Shown one piece after another: positions 32,243-44,500 of a stretch of DNA of 64,000 nucleotides (its first letter is position 1; each line of letters starts with the position of its first letter). This DNA comes from Coprinellus micaceus. Taxonomy: Eukaryota; Basidiomycota; Agaricomycetes; Agaricales; Psathyrellaceae. The notes beneath the pieces are model-generated. The model saw only the letters and a list, made by a program, of their open reading frames with translations, did not search any database and had not been told where the DNA came from. The translations under genes were made by a program, and so were the position numbers. Location: positions 2,542,001 to 2,606,000 of the forward strand of contig OX596338.1 of assembly GCA_951394405.1 (NCBI GenBank), in the 5' to 3' direction.

Positions 32243-35200
32243 CGAATGTAATAAATTCGATGTTCTGTTTCTCCAAGAGCCACCCTGGCGCTTAATAAGA
32301 CATGCCCCCTCAGCTACGGATAAGGAGGGTTCTGAGGTGATTGGTTCACCTCGTCATCCACAATGGTCGTGCCTAGCGCCGGCCGTGGCCCCTGGGACAA
32401 AGCCTCGCGTTTTGACCTATATTTCTAGACGTCTGGACACTATGCGTCCGACGTACCGTCGAGACCTTATCGACGATCGGGATGTTATGATCATCTCCCT
32501 CTTCGTAGGGAATGAACCTATCCATCTCATGAACGTTTACTCCGACGATCAGCACAGAGGAATCGACCTCATTGCTGATCGTGCACATCGACTTCCCCAG
32601 CTACATCATATGTCAGGGGATTTCAACTGTCACTCGAGCCAGTGGGACGACGAAGTCGCTCACCACCGGGCGAAGGCGGTACTCCTTATGGATACTGCTG
32701 CTACTCTGGGATTGGAGTACGCTCCACCCCAGAATATCGGGCCTACCTTTGTATCCCGAGCCGATGAGAACATCAGGTCCATCATAGATCTGGTGTTCCT
32801 TCCCCCTCCTGAAGTTATCGCGAGTGCTCCGCTCCGGAACCTTCCCCTTCAAGGAGAGTCGGACCATGTTCCGCTCACCTCCGTCATCCACCTTGACCAT
32901 GCGGTCGAGAGGATCCAAGGCCGTACTCTGAAACCCAAGTCGGATTCAGAGACAGAATTCTTAGTGCAAGTCATGCAAGATTTGCCGGCGCTTAACGGCG
33001 TACACGACCTCGGTACCAGAGAGGGGATTGACTCCCTCTCCTCTGCTATCGTGGACGTATTCAACAGAGCCTGGCTTGCCCACTCTGAAGAATACATCGT
33101 CACTCCTCATTCCAAGAAGTGGTGGGATGAAGAGTGTCAAAAGGCGTACGATGAGTACCAAGGGGATAACTCCCCGGAGACCCGTCGTGCATTCCGGTCT
33201 GTTGTAAGAAAGACCAAACGCGAGTTCTTTGATGAACGCATCAAAGATATCTCAGAAACTCATGCCCGTCCTTGGGATCTTATGTCCTGGATCAAGGAGC
33301 GCAAAAACCCTCCGAGCGAGGCTATCCAATTCAACGGAGAGCCTTGTCACGAACTCGGTCAACTTTGGGGTGCCCTGCATGGCACTTACAATGCGGCCAA
33401 CGATCGTCCGATCGATACGAGCGTACTGGAACCGCTGGAGGACCTCGATGTCCGAGAGTGGCCCGTATTCTCATCCTTGGAGTTGCGAGAGGCACTCCAG
33501 GCGTGTTCGTCACGCTCTGCTCCAGGCCCTGACCATGTAACGTGGGCTCACCTGAAGTATATTCTCGCCGCACCTGAGTGCGAGCGTCTCATCATCGATT
33601 TGGCTAATGCATGTATGGAGGTGGGGCATTGGCCGAAACACTTTAAGGACTCGGTATCGGTTATTATCCCCAAACCGAATAAACCGTCCTATGATACGCC
33701 GAAGGCGTTCAGGCCCATTGTGCTCCTGAACACCCTTGGCAAATTGGTTGAAAAGATGATTTCCAACCGCTTTCAGTTCGATATGATCAAGTACGATCTT
33801 GTCGATCCTAATCAAATGGGAGGGGTGCGCCAGCGCTCCACCGAAGACGCCGGCTTATACCTGACACACTTGGTGCGAACAGGTTGGGCCAAGGGGTATC
33901 ATACTAGCGTGTTGGCCTTCGACATTGCTCAGTTCTTCCCCTCGATCAACCACGAGTTTCTACTCGAGGTACTTCGCAAGATGGGCTTTCACCCTCGGGT
34001 GGTGGCCTTCTTTAAATCATACTTGGTGGAGAGACACACGTCTTACGTGTGGAACAACTACACCTCGGAACCCTTTCGCACGGATGTTGGAGTGGGCCAG
34101 GGCTCTGCCCTGTCCCCAGTCCTGTCTGCGCTCATCGTAGCTCCCATCATGAAGCTGTATCGCATACGGGAGCGGGGCCTCGGCACCACTCTCATATCCT
34201 ATGTGGATGACGGATCCTTCGCGGCTCAGTCTCCAGACATCGCAACGAACTGCGTGATGCTTCGCCATGCATACGCGGTTATGTTCGACTTATTCACAGC
34301 AGCGGGCTTGGTGATGGAACACACCAAGAACAAGCTGTTCCACTTCAGTAGAGCGCATTCCGGCTGGGATCGCCCTATCGACCTTGGGTTCGCCCCCTTC
34401 ACAGGGGACACCCCTCTCAAACCCAAGAAGTTTTGGAGATACTTGGGTTTCTACTTTGACCGGAAGCTCACTTTCCAGGAGCACGTACGGTACTACACCT
34501 GCAAAGCACTCACCACCGTCATGGCGATGAGAATGCTGGGCAACTCTACTCGAGGGTTAACTCCCAAGAACAAACGGATCTTATTCCGTGCCTGCGTCCT
34601 TCTGGTCGCAACGTACGGACATAGACTCTGGTATTATGAAGGAGCCAAGAATATTGGCGCCCTTAAAGCTCTGACCACCATGCAGCGTAAAGCCGCATGC
34701 TGGATCGTGGGGGCGTTTCGTACGTCCCCTACTGGAGGAGTCGAGTGCCTTGCGGGCCTCCCTCCCATTCGTCTCCATCTCCGGAAGCTGTCCCAAAGGG
34801 CGGTTTTCAGGACGGCGACCCTCTCGGAAACGCACCCTCTCCGCTCCCTCCTACCTGAGGAGTTCCGGAAGGGCGCCGACCCACATTACGGTTCATCTGT
34901 CTGGCTTCCACTCGAGAAGCAAGGCAAGGTGCGTGATGCGATTACTCAGACGGCCAAGAATCTGGGTTCGCTCACGGAGGTCTTCTCCCCTGTCGCGGAG
35001 GAGGCCTCGCCAGGTCTTCGACTTATGGACCTCTTTGAGGCCCAGGTTAAATTCAATGAGTACGATACCTATGGTGAGGAACTCCTCAACCGGAGGCGTA
35101 CCGAACTCAACACCATGTTCAACGTCGCACGTGGGCAACCACGTACGGTGTGTTTTGGGACGGATGCGTCTGTTCCCAAGACATCGACCAGGCATCACAC

Positions 35201-36041
35201 GACTGCGGCCTTCGTCTTTGAAGGCCCGGTCGACCTTTCTGGCTCGTCTGCCTGGGCAGCGGGCAAGGTGCTGGCGTCTGACGCCGAGCTCTTTGCGATC
35301 CGGAACGCAGTTCTTAAGGGTTCGTCCCTCGAGGACTGCGACCGGATACTCATTTTCACCGACTCCATTGCCATGGCAAAACGAGCAGTAGATCCGTCTG
35401 TTCATTCTGGGCAGGCTCATTCGCTTACCGTATGCCGGAAGCTAGCCGCCTGGCTGTCAGGATTTCCTGACCGCAAGGTTATGTTCGTTGAGGTCCCCTC
35501 CAAGTTGGAATGGGGGATTCAATATCAGGCACATCTTCGTGCTCGCAGCCTTCCTCCCATCGTTCTGGGGGAGAGGCCTGAAACTTCGTTGGATGGTGTG
35601 CGCAAGCACGTCGCCGACTCAGCGTTAGATGCGTGGACCACTCTGGCCCGCGACCCTGACTATCTCGGACACCAGTTCCTGGTGTTCAGCGACCCCAAGG
35701 GGAAGCCTCTTCGTCCCACATACGTCAATGGCGGTACGTGGCTACGTAATGTCAACGAGGACAATATACTCTGTGCGAGGTTCGCCAGAGCTGTTCTCAA
35801 TCATGCCCCGATAGGCGAGTACTATCGACGGTTTAATATTCCAGGCCACGACACTCATGAATGTGAGTGCGGTCACCCGACGCAAACCCGGCGTCATATC
35901 TTCACGCACTGCGGAGTGCTTGAAACTCTCGATCGGATTCCCCGCTTTCTGCGAGAGTTCGTCGGATTCTTGATGGAGAACCCGGCCGCGTTTTCATTCG
36001 GGTTCCAATATCGTCACCCACCGCCAGTGGGTATTGGATGA
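32243..36041 (+). CDS. LINE-2 L ORF2: APE, RT and RNase H, open
   Basis: An open frame of about 1260 residues from the element junction to the stop at 36041. The same frame is open further upstream into Copia K, but out of the Copia frame, so that extension is not meaningful. The endonuclease keeps its catalytic motifs FLQEPPW, SGDFNCHSSQWD and SDHVPLTS. The reverse transcriptase has AFDIAQFFPSINHE, GQGSALSP and YVDDG. RNase H shows FGTDASVP, SDAELFAI and FTDSIAMAK, and the C-terminal zinc finger is CECGHPTQTRRHIFTHC. No nonsense codon or shift is seen, so of all copies here this ORF2 is closest to functional; it lacks only its N-terminus and a start codon of its own. Confidence 0.92.
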
Positions 36042-36474
36042 GTGGCTTGTGGCCCTTCTTGGACCAGGCTGTAAAGGCCAACGGTCGATGCGCGTAGGAC
36101 TGGGTAGCCGGCGTGACGTGTCAGTCCCTACAACTGATTGCGGATGAACGCTGGACTAAGTTGTGTGCTTCCACGGAGGTGCATGCCAGGGGGCGTAGGG
36201 AACCCCCCGGGAGCCTGGATCGAAACGCGTTGGCTTAGTAGCCGGTCGGCTAAGTCTGGGGAGGGATACCGCGATAAAACTCATCCTTCTGGCGTCGCCT
36301 ACCAAGGCTTCGCACACGAGTCTTGGACTTCGCTTCGGGGAAGTCCTATCTTTTGCCCTATCGCTGCGTTTATGTGTCTGTTCATAATTGCCGGTTGTAT
36401 GTATCGTAGAAATACTTTGTGTATTAGCTAGCGACCGGACTGCCTTTGTGCCCCGGTATATAAAAACTGAGTTC
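36042..36474 (+). other. LINE-2 L 3'UTR
   Basis: About 433 untranslated bases. They share only the terminal block GCGACCGGACTGCC and the last AT-rich 20 bases with the LINE-1 3'UTR, which suggests that this end is the part recognised by the reverse transcriptase. Confidence 0.85.
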
Positions 36475-36493
36475 AAAAAAAAAAAAAAAAAAA

Positions 36494-36784
36494 CACCTTG
36501 TGGCGGACTGGTACTGGCGGGGATTGGACTGGACTGGATGGGAATGCCGACTTAACATACCGACCTGTTAGTGCCGCAAGGCCTTTCATCGTCTGTCTGC
36601 TGGTTGGGGGTAAAACCTCAAGCGCCGGGCGTCTCCAAATTGTCAATTTTTCGTGTTTCATAATTGCAGTAGTACTTAGTTAGTGACGCTCGCGCTCTCT
36701 TTGTATGTTGATAGCGACCGGACTGCCACCGTGCCCCGGTATATAAAAGCTGATTTCAAAAAAAAAGAAAAAAAAAAAAAAAAA
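36494..36784 (+). mobile_element. LINE-1 copy M: 3'UTR tail only
   Basis: The last 260 or so bases of a LINE-1 3'UTR (sub-lineage a ending) and an A-rich tract at 36758-36784. It is sandwiched head to tail between the A tail of L and the start of N. Confidence 0.92.
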
Positions 36785-38700
36785 GAGCAGCGGCGGCAGG
36801 CGGAGGCCAGCCAGTGGGCGCCACCTTTGGTGTCCCCACAGGCTCGGCGTCTGCAGCAGCAGCAGCAAGAGCTTGTGCCCCGCGGTTGGGGAGGAGGAGG
36901 AGGTGAGCCGGCGCAAGCCCCTCCCTCATCTTCACAACTCCCTGCATCTCATCCCGAGCTTGGCACTTTGCCAGCTGGGTACACATCGTGGGACGAGTAC
37001 TCGACCTCGATCTCTGCGGCGATCCGTGTGGCCGTCAAGGAGAACTCGAAGGAAGAGCCCCGTTACACTACATCCTCACAGCAACCTGGCCCACCACCAG
37101 GAGGCCATCCCACCTGGGACTCGTACCGGCTCGCCGTGGGTGTCAGGCTTCGAGAGAAGCTACCGCACACACCCCCCGCCCGATGCAGGTGCCCGTACAT
37201 CCGACTTTGGTCACACGACCAATAAAACCCGCTCGATTGTCGTCCCGCCCAAGAAGAGGAAGAAGGCAGGCAAGCGTCTCCCTACTGGCTCGCCCATCCC
37301 GGTGGACCAGAACCCCATCCCGGAACGTCCCGCCCCCGTGGAGGAACGACCCGAAGATTCTTGGAAAGCTCAGGAACCGGCCCCACCCGGCCCGAACCCG
37401 AACCTTCCGTTCTCTGCGGCTACACGGAAGCGTGTGCACGATGGAGGCCCGAGGCCGCAGCCAAAGGCTCCCACTGTCCCCTTCCAGAGAGTCGGCCTTC
37501 CGGTCGGCCCTCAGAAGCCCGTCTCTAAACCCGCGGCCCTCAGGCCATGGAACGTCGTTGCCAAGGGAGGCAAGACGAAACCAAGTTACGTCGAGGCTGC
37601 TGCCACTTGGGGGCGGGCTCAACCTGACCTAACTCCATCGCAGATCGCCAAAATCATCAACGGCGGCCCTGTTCCTCCCCTTCCTCAGGCTAACCCTCCT
37701 CCGATCTCTGCTGGCCCCGTCTCGAGCGGGAAGAAGCAGAAGAAGAAGACAGTTATCCCCGCATCCACGACCAAGGGTCCGCCTCGCACGCAGATCATGG
37801 TCCTATTCAACCAGAAGGATGGTCGGATCCCTACCATGGACGGCGCGTTCGCCATGGCGGGTATGAACGACATCCTTCAGTGGGCCGGATCAACACTCCG
37901 TGTCCTATCTGGCAGCCAGGCCTACGGGGGCTGGAGCCTTCGTACGACAGATGTTCCTACCGAGCGCGACTTAAATGCCGTGCGAGGGTGGATCACCCAA
38001 GTAATTCCAGACTGGTCCCGCGACTTGTGGGTCGGTCTTCCTCAGTCCACCAGCTATCTCGCGATATATGGTGTACCCAAATACCGCGTTGGGGGGAATC
38101 CTATGATTTTCTCTGACATCGACAGTGCGTTCGAGGCATCGCCCTTGAAACCGCACTACATCACGACAGCCTGTCCCCAGGTCGTCAACTCCGAGTCCAA
38201 GTCATCCACGTCGGTGACTGTGTACTTCAACATCTGGGATTCCCAAGCTGGGACCCGCGCGAAGGCCTTGAACAACAAGACCATCAACATCTTCGGCAGG
38301 TCGTGCCTCATCAGGTCGACCCCCCGCCACCCCGGTGTCCCCTTCTGCAAGAACTGTTGCAAATGGGGGCACGCTAACTTCATGTGCCGAACCCGCCTCG
38401 GGTGTCCCATCTGCGGCGAGTCTCATACTCGGGACGAGCATCGCCACCACGCGAGCTGTTGCAAGGGCAAGCCCAAGCAACTCCCTAAGCCGATTCCCCC
38501 CACCGCGGCGGAGATCAAAGTCTGCCCCCATCGTGTACGCTGTATCAACTGCAGGAAGGAGGGCCACGACGCCGAGTCATCAATGTCCGTTCTGGTACGT
38601 GAGGTTCGACCGCGCCCAGATCGACTCTCTCAATAAGCAGGTGCGTGATCGTCAAGATCGTGGACGGCTTCAATCTAACCCAGTCCTTCCTAATGTTTAG
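36785..38700 (+). pseudogene. LINE-1 N ORF1, 5'-truncated, two frameshifts
   Basis: From the Q-rich region (ASQWAPPLVSPQARRLQQQQ) to the ORF1 end overlapping the ORF2 start near 38693-38700. A first shift near 37165-37180 moves the reading from the frame of LREKLPHT to that of PDAGARTSDFG. The long frame then runs through IMVLFNQKDGRIPTMDG and the zinc knuckles CKNCCKWGHANFMC, CPICGESH and CINCRKEGHDAESS. Two bases are missing near 38580 in the last knuckle compared with Q, which ends the frame at 38636. It is closest to ORF1 of G. Confidence 0.9.
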
Positions 38701-39923
38701 TACAACATTACAGAAGATTAGGGTTTTGTCTTTCAATATTGCTAAGTCGCCGAACGACCTTGTAGTACTACTCGAATCGCAATGTAAATCATTGGACATC
38801 GTTTTCTTACAAGAGCCTCCTTGGAGGCTCATTCACCACGCCCCCTCTGCGCATGACAAAGAAGGTACGGCAGTATGGGGCTCGCCCCGTCATCCTAAGT
38901 GGACCTGCATGGTCCCTCCCACCGAGCCCGAGACACGCCCGCGTGTCATGGCCTACGTAAATAAGAGACTGGACGTTCTTCGCCCAACTTACCGTCGAGA
39001 TCTCATCGATGATCAAGATGTAATGGTTATCTCCCTGTTCACAGAGGATGAGCCCATGCATCTCATGAATGTATACTCAGATGCCGACCATCGAGCAATT
39101 CGTTTGCTCGACCGCCGCGCAGAATCACTCCCAGCCATGGACTACATGGCAGGGGACTTTAACTGTCACTCCAGGTAATGGGACGATGCCGTTCCAAACC
39201 ATGGAGATACAGCTATTCTACTGCTGGAAACAGCAGCCCGTCTAGGTGTGGAATACTCCCCACCTGCCAATCCAGGACCCACCTATGTGTCCTACGCCGA
39301 TGCGAATATCAAGTCCGTGATAGACATGGTGTTTGTTCAACCTGCCTACGTTCTTTCAGCAGCCCCGCTGAGAGACCATGACCTCAAGGGGACCTCGGAT
39401 CACTATCCGCTATCCTCTGTTATCAAACTCAGCAACCGTGCCGAGCACATTAAGGGCCGCACCCTCAAGGAGGATGCGGTGGCCCCTTTCTTTATGCAGG
39501 TCGAAAAGGAGATGCCCGGTCTCTCTGACCTGTACGATCTCGACACTGCAGAAGGAGTGGAGGAACTCTCTGTGGCGATTGAAAAGGTGTTCTCAGATGC
39601 GTGGTTCGCCCACTCAGAAGAGTACATCATTACCCCCCGCTCCAAGAAGTGGTGGACTGACGAATGTCAGAAGGCGTACGATGAGTGGAAAGCGGACGAC
39701 TCTGCTGAAACTCGTGGTGCATTTCGACGTCTTGTAAAGAAGACGAGGCGAGAGTTCTTTGATGAGCGCATCAAGGACATCTCAGAAACAGACAAGCGCC
39801 CCTGGGACCTAATGGACTGGGTCAAGGAGCGCAAGAACCCGCCGTGCGAGGCTATCCAACATAATGGACAGCCTTGTCACAATCTCGACCAGCTTTGGGG
39901 AGCCCTACATGGCACTTACAATG
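38693..39923 (+). pseudogene. LINE-1 N ORF2, N-terminal part with nonsense codon
   Basis: Begins at the overlapping start (ATGTTTAG, encoding MFSTTLQKIRVLSFNIAK) and contains the endonuclease motifs FLQEPPW, GDFNCHS and SDHYPLSS. A TAA at 39176-39178 stands where the other copies read GAA (Glu of SREWD). The frame then stays open to the Copia O border at 39923. The reverse transcriptase follows in copy P. Confidence 0.9.
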
Positions 39924-40233
39924 TGTTGAAAGTGTAACTGGGGGCAGGGACACTGAAGCCTCTAGGTCAGAGTACTGAACTGTTGATATTGGGGCATACT
40001 GCTACTCACCTGAAGCCTCTAGGTCAGAGTACTGAACTAAGGGGCCTCAGGGCAATACATGGAGTGTTGATACACAGGAATCAGGTCACATGATGCTAGA
40101 TGATCAAGATATGATAACTAAGTCCGATTAGATCAAGATAACTGATGAAGGGGAAGATCATGATGGATAAGGGTGATCTGTGAATGGATAAGGATGGATA
40201 AGGGTGTAGTCACCAAGTCACCAAGTTCCAACA
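39924..40233 (-). repeat. 3' LTR of Copia O
   Basis: A 310-base LTR on the minus strand with TGTTGG ... TTCAACA ends. Next to it inside the element, the purine-rich CAAGGGAGTG is a likely polypurine tract for second-strand priming. Confidence 0.93.
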
Positions 40234-40427
40234 CACTCCCTTGACTGAGACTCACTCCCTTCAGTCAACACACTCCCTTAATCTGCACGGAGTCCAAGTC
40301 GTTCTCGTGCAAGTCGGATGGCTGGAAGAGGAAGGGCCTTGGTGAGGCAGTCTGCAGGCTGCTCAGTGCCCTTGATGTGCACAGGGGCAATGGTACCAGC
40401 TTCCACAATGTCTCGCAACCAGAAGAA

Positions 40428-40443
40428 CCGCAGATCCAGATGC
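40428..40443. repeat. Target-site duplication of SINE-like S, left copy
   Basis: CCGCAGATCCAGATGC, identical to 41497-41512. Two further T could be shared with the T tract, so the duplication is 16-18 bases. Confidence 0.92.
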
Positions 40444-41496
40444 TTTTTTTTTTTTTTTTTTTTTTTTTTTGAATTCAGCTTTTGCGAAGTTTAGGGCCCC
40501 CCGCCGTTAGGCAGAGAACCCCTATCCACCGCGCTCTTGCAAGGCGGCAGGCCACTTTCGTGGTACTCCGGAATCAACTTAGATTCAGACCTGATTGATC
40601 ACATCAGGTGAACCGACAGAGAATTTAGTGCCCTCGAGTCGGTATGCAGGAGACTGTCCTGATCCGCTACGGCCCGCGCTTCAGCAGGGAGTTCGTATAG
40701 AGCCCCGCTTATTAGAGTTCCCGTTCCCAGGCAGATGGTTCGCTGATGCCAACCGGCGCGGATCCCCATCTGTCCCGGGTCTCTGCCTTGCCTGCAGCCA
40801 ACCGGGTATGCAATCCCGAGGTTTAACCCTGGGCCCGGAGTTATTTCGTCTGGGTCTGACTGCCGCCCACATCGGACGGAACGGTTAACCACCTTAGTTT
40901 TTCGGCCAGGGAGTTAGAACCCCACCTACTCACAACAGGTGCCGTGCCCTCGTGCCCGAAGCCAGGATTTGCCACATCATTCCCACAACTACTACTGCCG
41001 ACTAACGACTCCTACTAACGCCGGTTTATGCCATTGCCCAATGGACCGGGTCTTTGGAGTGGAGGGTACCGTGGGCCCGGAGGCCGTTCCGGCTGTTATA
41101 AATATATCCCTCGCTTCCCAACCCCTGTGCTTTCGCTCCCATATCGGGTACGACAGATAAGGTTTCACCCTTTTTTCTGCCAGATTGGGGTAGTGCGGCT
41201 GGTCCCCTAGGCCATCCCTTCCCGGACCGAGCGGGCTTGCCCATGGCCTCGGTCGTCTGGTTGGTGCGAGTTCGAACACGACTCTAGACCATGCCGGATC
41301 AACCCAGCCGCATGCCTGGGAATGGTTTACCCAACCCAGTCATCCGAGCATGTGACAGTATCCACTGTTGGTCACACGCCTAACCTAGCTTTATGGTACC
41401 AGGGGATGAGCAGGGATCGAACCCACAACCTTCCAGTGACTTGCATAGCCACCTCTCCTGGTCTTTAGTGGCCCACACCACTGGGCTACAGGGGCC
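40444..41496 (-). mobile_element. SINE-like element S, about 1.05 kb, with A tail
   Basis: Non-coding insert in Copia O with its A tail at the left end (T tract, about 40444-40470) and a 16-base target duplication. On the minus strand its 5' head resembles a tRNA gene: an A-box-like TAGCCCAGTGG and, about 60 bases later, a B box GGGTTCGATCCC that can form a T-arm-like hairpin, with GGGG and CCCC at the ends of the unit. Its last bases before the A tract, GCAAAAGCTGAATTC, match the end of LINE-2 copy I. No TTTT run occurs on the sense strand, as expected for RNA polymerase III. The 900-base body is not recognised. It is far longer than usual SINEs. Confidence 0.78.
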
Positions 41497-41512
41497 CCGC
41501 AGATCCAGATGC
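41497..41512. repeat. Target-site duplication of SINE-like S, right copy
   Basis: Second copy of CCGCAGATCCAGATGC; the Copia RNase H reading frame enters the insert here. Confidence 0.92.
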
Positions 41513-44500
41513 TTCATGCGTCCAAAGTGCTCGGGGTTCTTGCTGACACTGATAGCGGACTGGTTGTCGATGTGGAGGGTGGATGGACCATGCTGGGGGA
41601 AGCCAAACTCGCCAAGGATGTTGCGCATCCATAGGATCTCCTTTCCAGCCTCAACTGCAATCATGTACTCAGCCTCTGTGCTAGAGAGAGCAACAATGGT
41701 CTGCAGCTTGCTGGACCAGCTCACAGCACCTCCAGCCACAGTGGTGACATAACCACTGGTAGAGCGTCCAGAATCAAGGCAGTCACCATGGGAGGCGTCA
41801 CAGTAGGTCTCAAATGTGACTGAGTTGATGCCTTTTCCGCTGTAGGTGAGCTTGTAATCCATAGAGCCCTTGAGGTAGCGAAGGAGGTGCTTGAGAGCAG
41901 CCCAGTGACGAGGTCCTGGATTGGCACTGAAACGGCCAAGGAAGCCAACAGCATAGGAGATGTCAGGACGAGTCATGGTGGCGAGGTAGAGGATGGCACC
42001 AAGGATGCTGAGGTAGGGGATGCTGCGCATGAACTCAATCTCTTCCTGGGTGATAGGACCCATGGACTTGGAGAGCTTGATCCCAGGAGGGAGAGGAGTG
42101 CCTACAGGGCTGCAGGACTCGAAACCGTAACGAGCAAGGATGTCGATGATGTACTGGCGCTGGGAGAGGGAGATGGAGCGGTTGGGGCGATCCCTGATGA
42201 CTTCAACACCAAGGATGAACTTGGTTTCACCCAAGTCACGCAGCTTGAACCGCTTGGAGAGCTCCTCCACAGTTCGATCCAGTGCCTCCTTGCTCTTGGA
42301 GGCCAGAGTCACATCGTCAATGTAGACGGGGAGGATGATGTGGACGTCCCCATGTGCGTAGATGTAGACGGACCGGTCAGACTGGAGTCGAGTGAATCCC
42401 ATGTCCAGAAGCGTTGCATGCAGCTTCTTGTTCCACTGCCTGGCACCTTGCTTGAGGCCGTAGAGCGACTTCTTGAGCAGGCACACCATGTTGGGACCAC
42501 CTTGGTGGAATCCCTCAGGCTGGCGCATGTAGATGACTTCGTCCAAGTCGCCGTTGGTGAAGGCAGAGGAGAAGTCGCAGGAACGAAGGTGCATGTCCTC
42601 GATCCCAGCAGCTGCAAGGGCATTACGAAAGGCAGCAGGACGGAAGGTGGCATAGGTCTCAGAGTAGTCGATCCCAGGACGTTGGCTGCAGCCCTTGGCC
42701 ACAATACGACCCTTGAAGCGTTCAACCTTGCCGTCAGGAGTGCGTTTGGTCTTGAAGACCCAGCCAGAGGGGATGGCCTTGGCTCCAGGAGGCAGTTCGA
42801 CTAGCTCCCAAGTCCCACTGCCTGTGAGGGTGAGGATCTCCTCACATGCGGCAGCTTCCCAGTGCTGACTATCAGGCCGAGCAAGGGCTTCCCTGTAGGT
42901 ACGAGGGTCACCAGTGGCAGAGACACCTGCAAAGTCATTGACTTCACCGTATCCACCCATGTCGTCATCACTCTCATCCTCAACGGCAGGACTCGGTTCC
43001 CTGGCTTCCCAGAGAGCTGGGGGAGCAGGGGCGAGTCGCGGTGCAAGGGCCCGGCCAAGGGCAGGGGCAGTGAGAGGACGAGGTGCGGGGGCAGCAAGAG
43101 GCGGTGCATGTGCAGGTGCAGGAGCTGGGATGGGAGGTGCAGGCACAGGAAGGGGAGGTGCAGGAGGAGGAGAGGGCGAGCGTTCAGATTCAGAGTCAGA
43201 ATCACTGAGGCTAGCACCACGTCGAACTGGTTTAGCCACCTTCCACCACTCCCCTGGCTGCTTTGACGGCTGTCCTGTGCGTCTGACAGGCTGAGGGGCA
43301 GGACTCGCACCACGAAGCTGGGCAGGAGCAGGGGCAGGTGGAGGAGGAGCAGGCAGATTCAGAAGGGGGACTGGAACCGGTGAAGCACCTCGAGGTGCTG
43401 GGGGTGGCTCGATGTAAGCAGGTAGATGCACAGGCATCTGGGGAAGCTCGACGTCATCAGGAACCTCTGGGGACGCAGCAGGGGCGCCAGAGGGGATGGG
43501 AGCGGTGGGTGGTTGTCCAAGAAGATGGAGGAGGTTGTGGTCGATGGAGTTGTTCATCCTGAGACCGGGGAAGTAGCGTTCGTCGAACTCAGCACGTTCA
43601 GAGACAAAGAACTGCTTGGTGGTGGGATCGTAGAAGTCCCAGCCCTTGTAATCCGACGGATAGCCCACAAAGAGACACTTGCGCATGTGGGACTCCAGCT
43701 TCTTGCGCTTGTCCTTCTGCACAAAGACGTAGGCAGTGCATCCAAACACCCTGAAGCGGCTGAGATCTGGCTTCTTGCTGTACCAGGCTTCATGGGGCGT
43801 CTTACCCGGAAGCGCAGAGGTAGGCAGGCAATTCCAGACCTTGACCTGGGTGGCAAGGCAGCGACCCCAGAAGCTGGGAGGCAGCTTGGCCTGGTGGAGC
43901 ATCGCAGTCACATCCTCTAGCATGACCTGGTTGGCTCGTTCTGCATCACCGTTCTGTTGAGGACGATTTCGAGTTGTATGGAGTCTGAGAATGCCAGAGT
44001 TGTCACAGAATGTGTTGAACTCGGTGGACATGTACTCGCCACCCTTGTCGTCATGCAGAGCCTTGATCTTTCGACCCAGCTGTGTCTCAGCAAGAGCCTT
44101 GAACAGCTTGAAGGCAGCGAACGTGTCACTCTTCCGCTTGAGCATGACCGTGACTCGATAGCGCGTATGGTCGTCAATGAAGACACACCAGTAACGGAAG
44201 CCTTCTGGGGTTGAGACAGACATGGGACCGCACAGATCGGAGTGGACGAGGTCAAGGGGATGCGAGGCACGGTTCCCAGTCGAGGGAAATGACCCAGAGT
44301 GCATCTTGCCTGCCAGACAGGGCTCGCAGATGAGGTCTCGCTTCGCAGAAGAGGAGAGGGAGATGCCAGTAGCCAGACCGCCAGAGATGAGTTTCGAAAT
44401 GTCGGCGGTGTTGTGGTGGCAGAGACGTTCATGCCAGAGCTGGAGGTCAAGGGGACGTGTTGTGAGGGCGTTCGCAGACTCTACAGCCGTTCGAGTAGCT

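Larger units (their letters stand above)
32243..36493 (+). mobile_element. LINE-2 copy L, 5'-truncated, with A tail
   Basis: Nearly complete ORF2, 3'UTR and A tract (36475-36493) of a LINE family clearly related to LINE-1 but diverged from it over the whole protein. The 5' side lacks ORF1 and the first 30 or so residues of ORF2 and is joined to Copia K. The A tail is followed at once by the LINE-1 tail M in the same orientation. Confidence 0.92.
36785..39923 (+). mobile_element. LINE-1 copy N (sub-lineage b), 5' part of the split N+P element
   Basis: Starts in ORF1 directly after the A tract of M and ends in ORF2 at LWGALHGTYN, where the 3' LTR of Copia O begins. Copy P (46878-48814) continues the same protein about 65 residues further on. 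N has the b-type ORF1 and P has the b-type 3' end, so I read N and P as one element interrupted by Copia O. Confidence 0.88.

Noticed and set aside
32243..32270. Functional Copia-LINE fusion protein (frame open from 31872 to 36041)
   Set aside because: The frame upstream of 32243 is not the Copia gag-pol frame, so the open extension is accidental.
40486..41490. Ribosomal RNA fragment next to a T tract
   Set aside because: The GC-rich, non-coding appearance suggested rDNA, but I recognise none of the conserved large- or small-subunit rRNA blocks. The tRNA-like head, target duplication and A tail fit a SINE better.
41390..41494. Functional tRNA gene
   Set aside because: A and B boxes are present, but the anticodon arm and a complete acceptor stem cannot be formed convincingly, and the sequence continues without a terminator.
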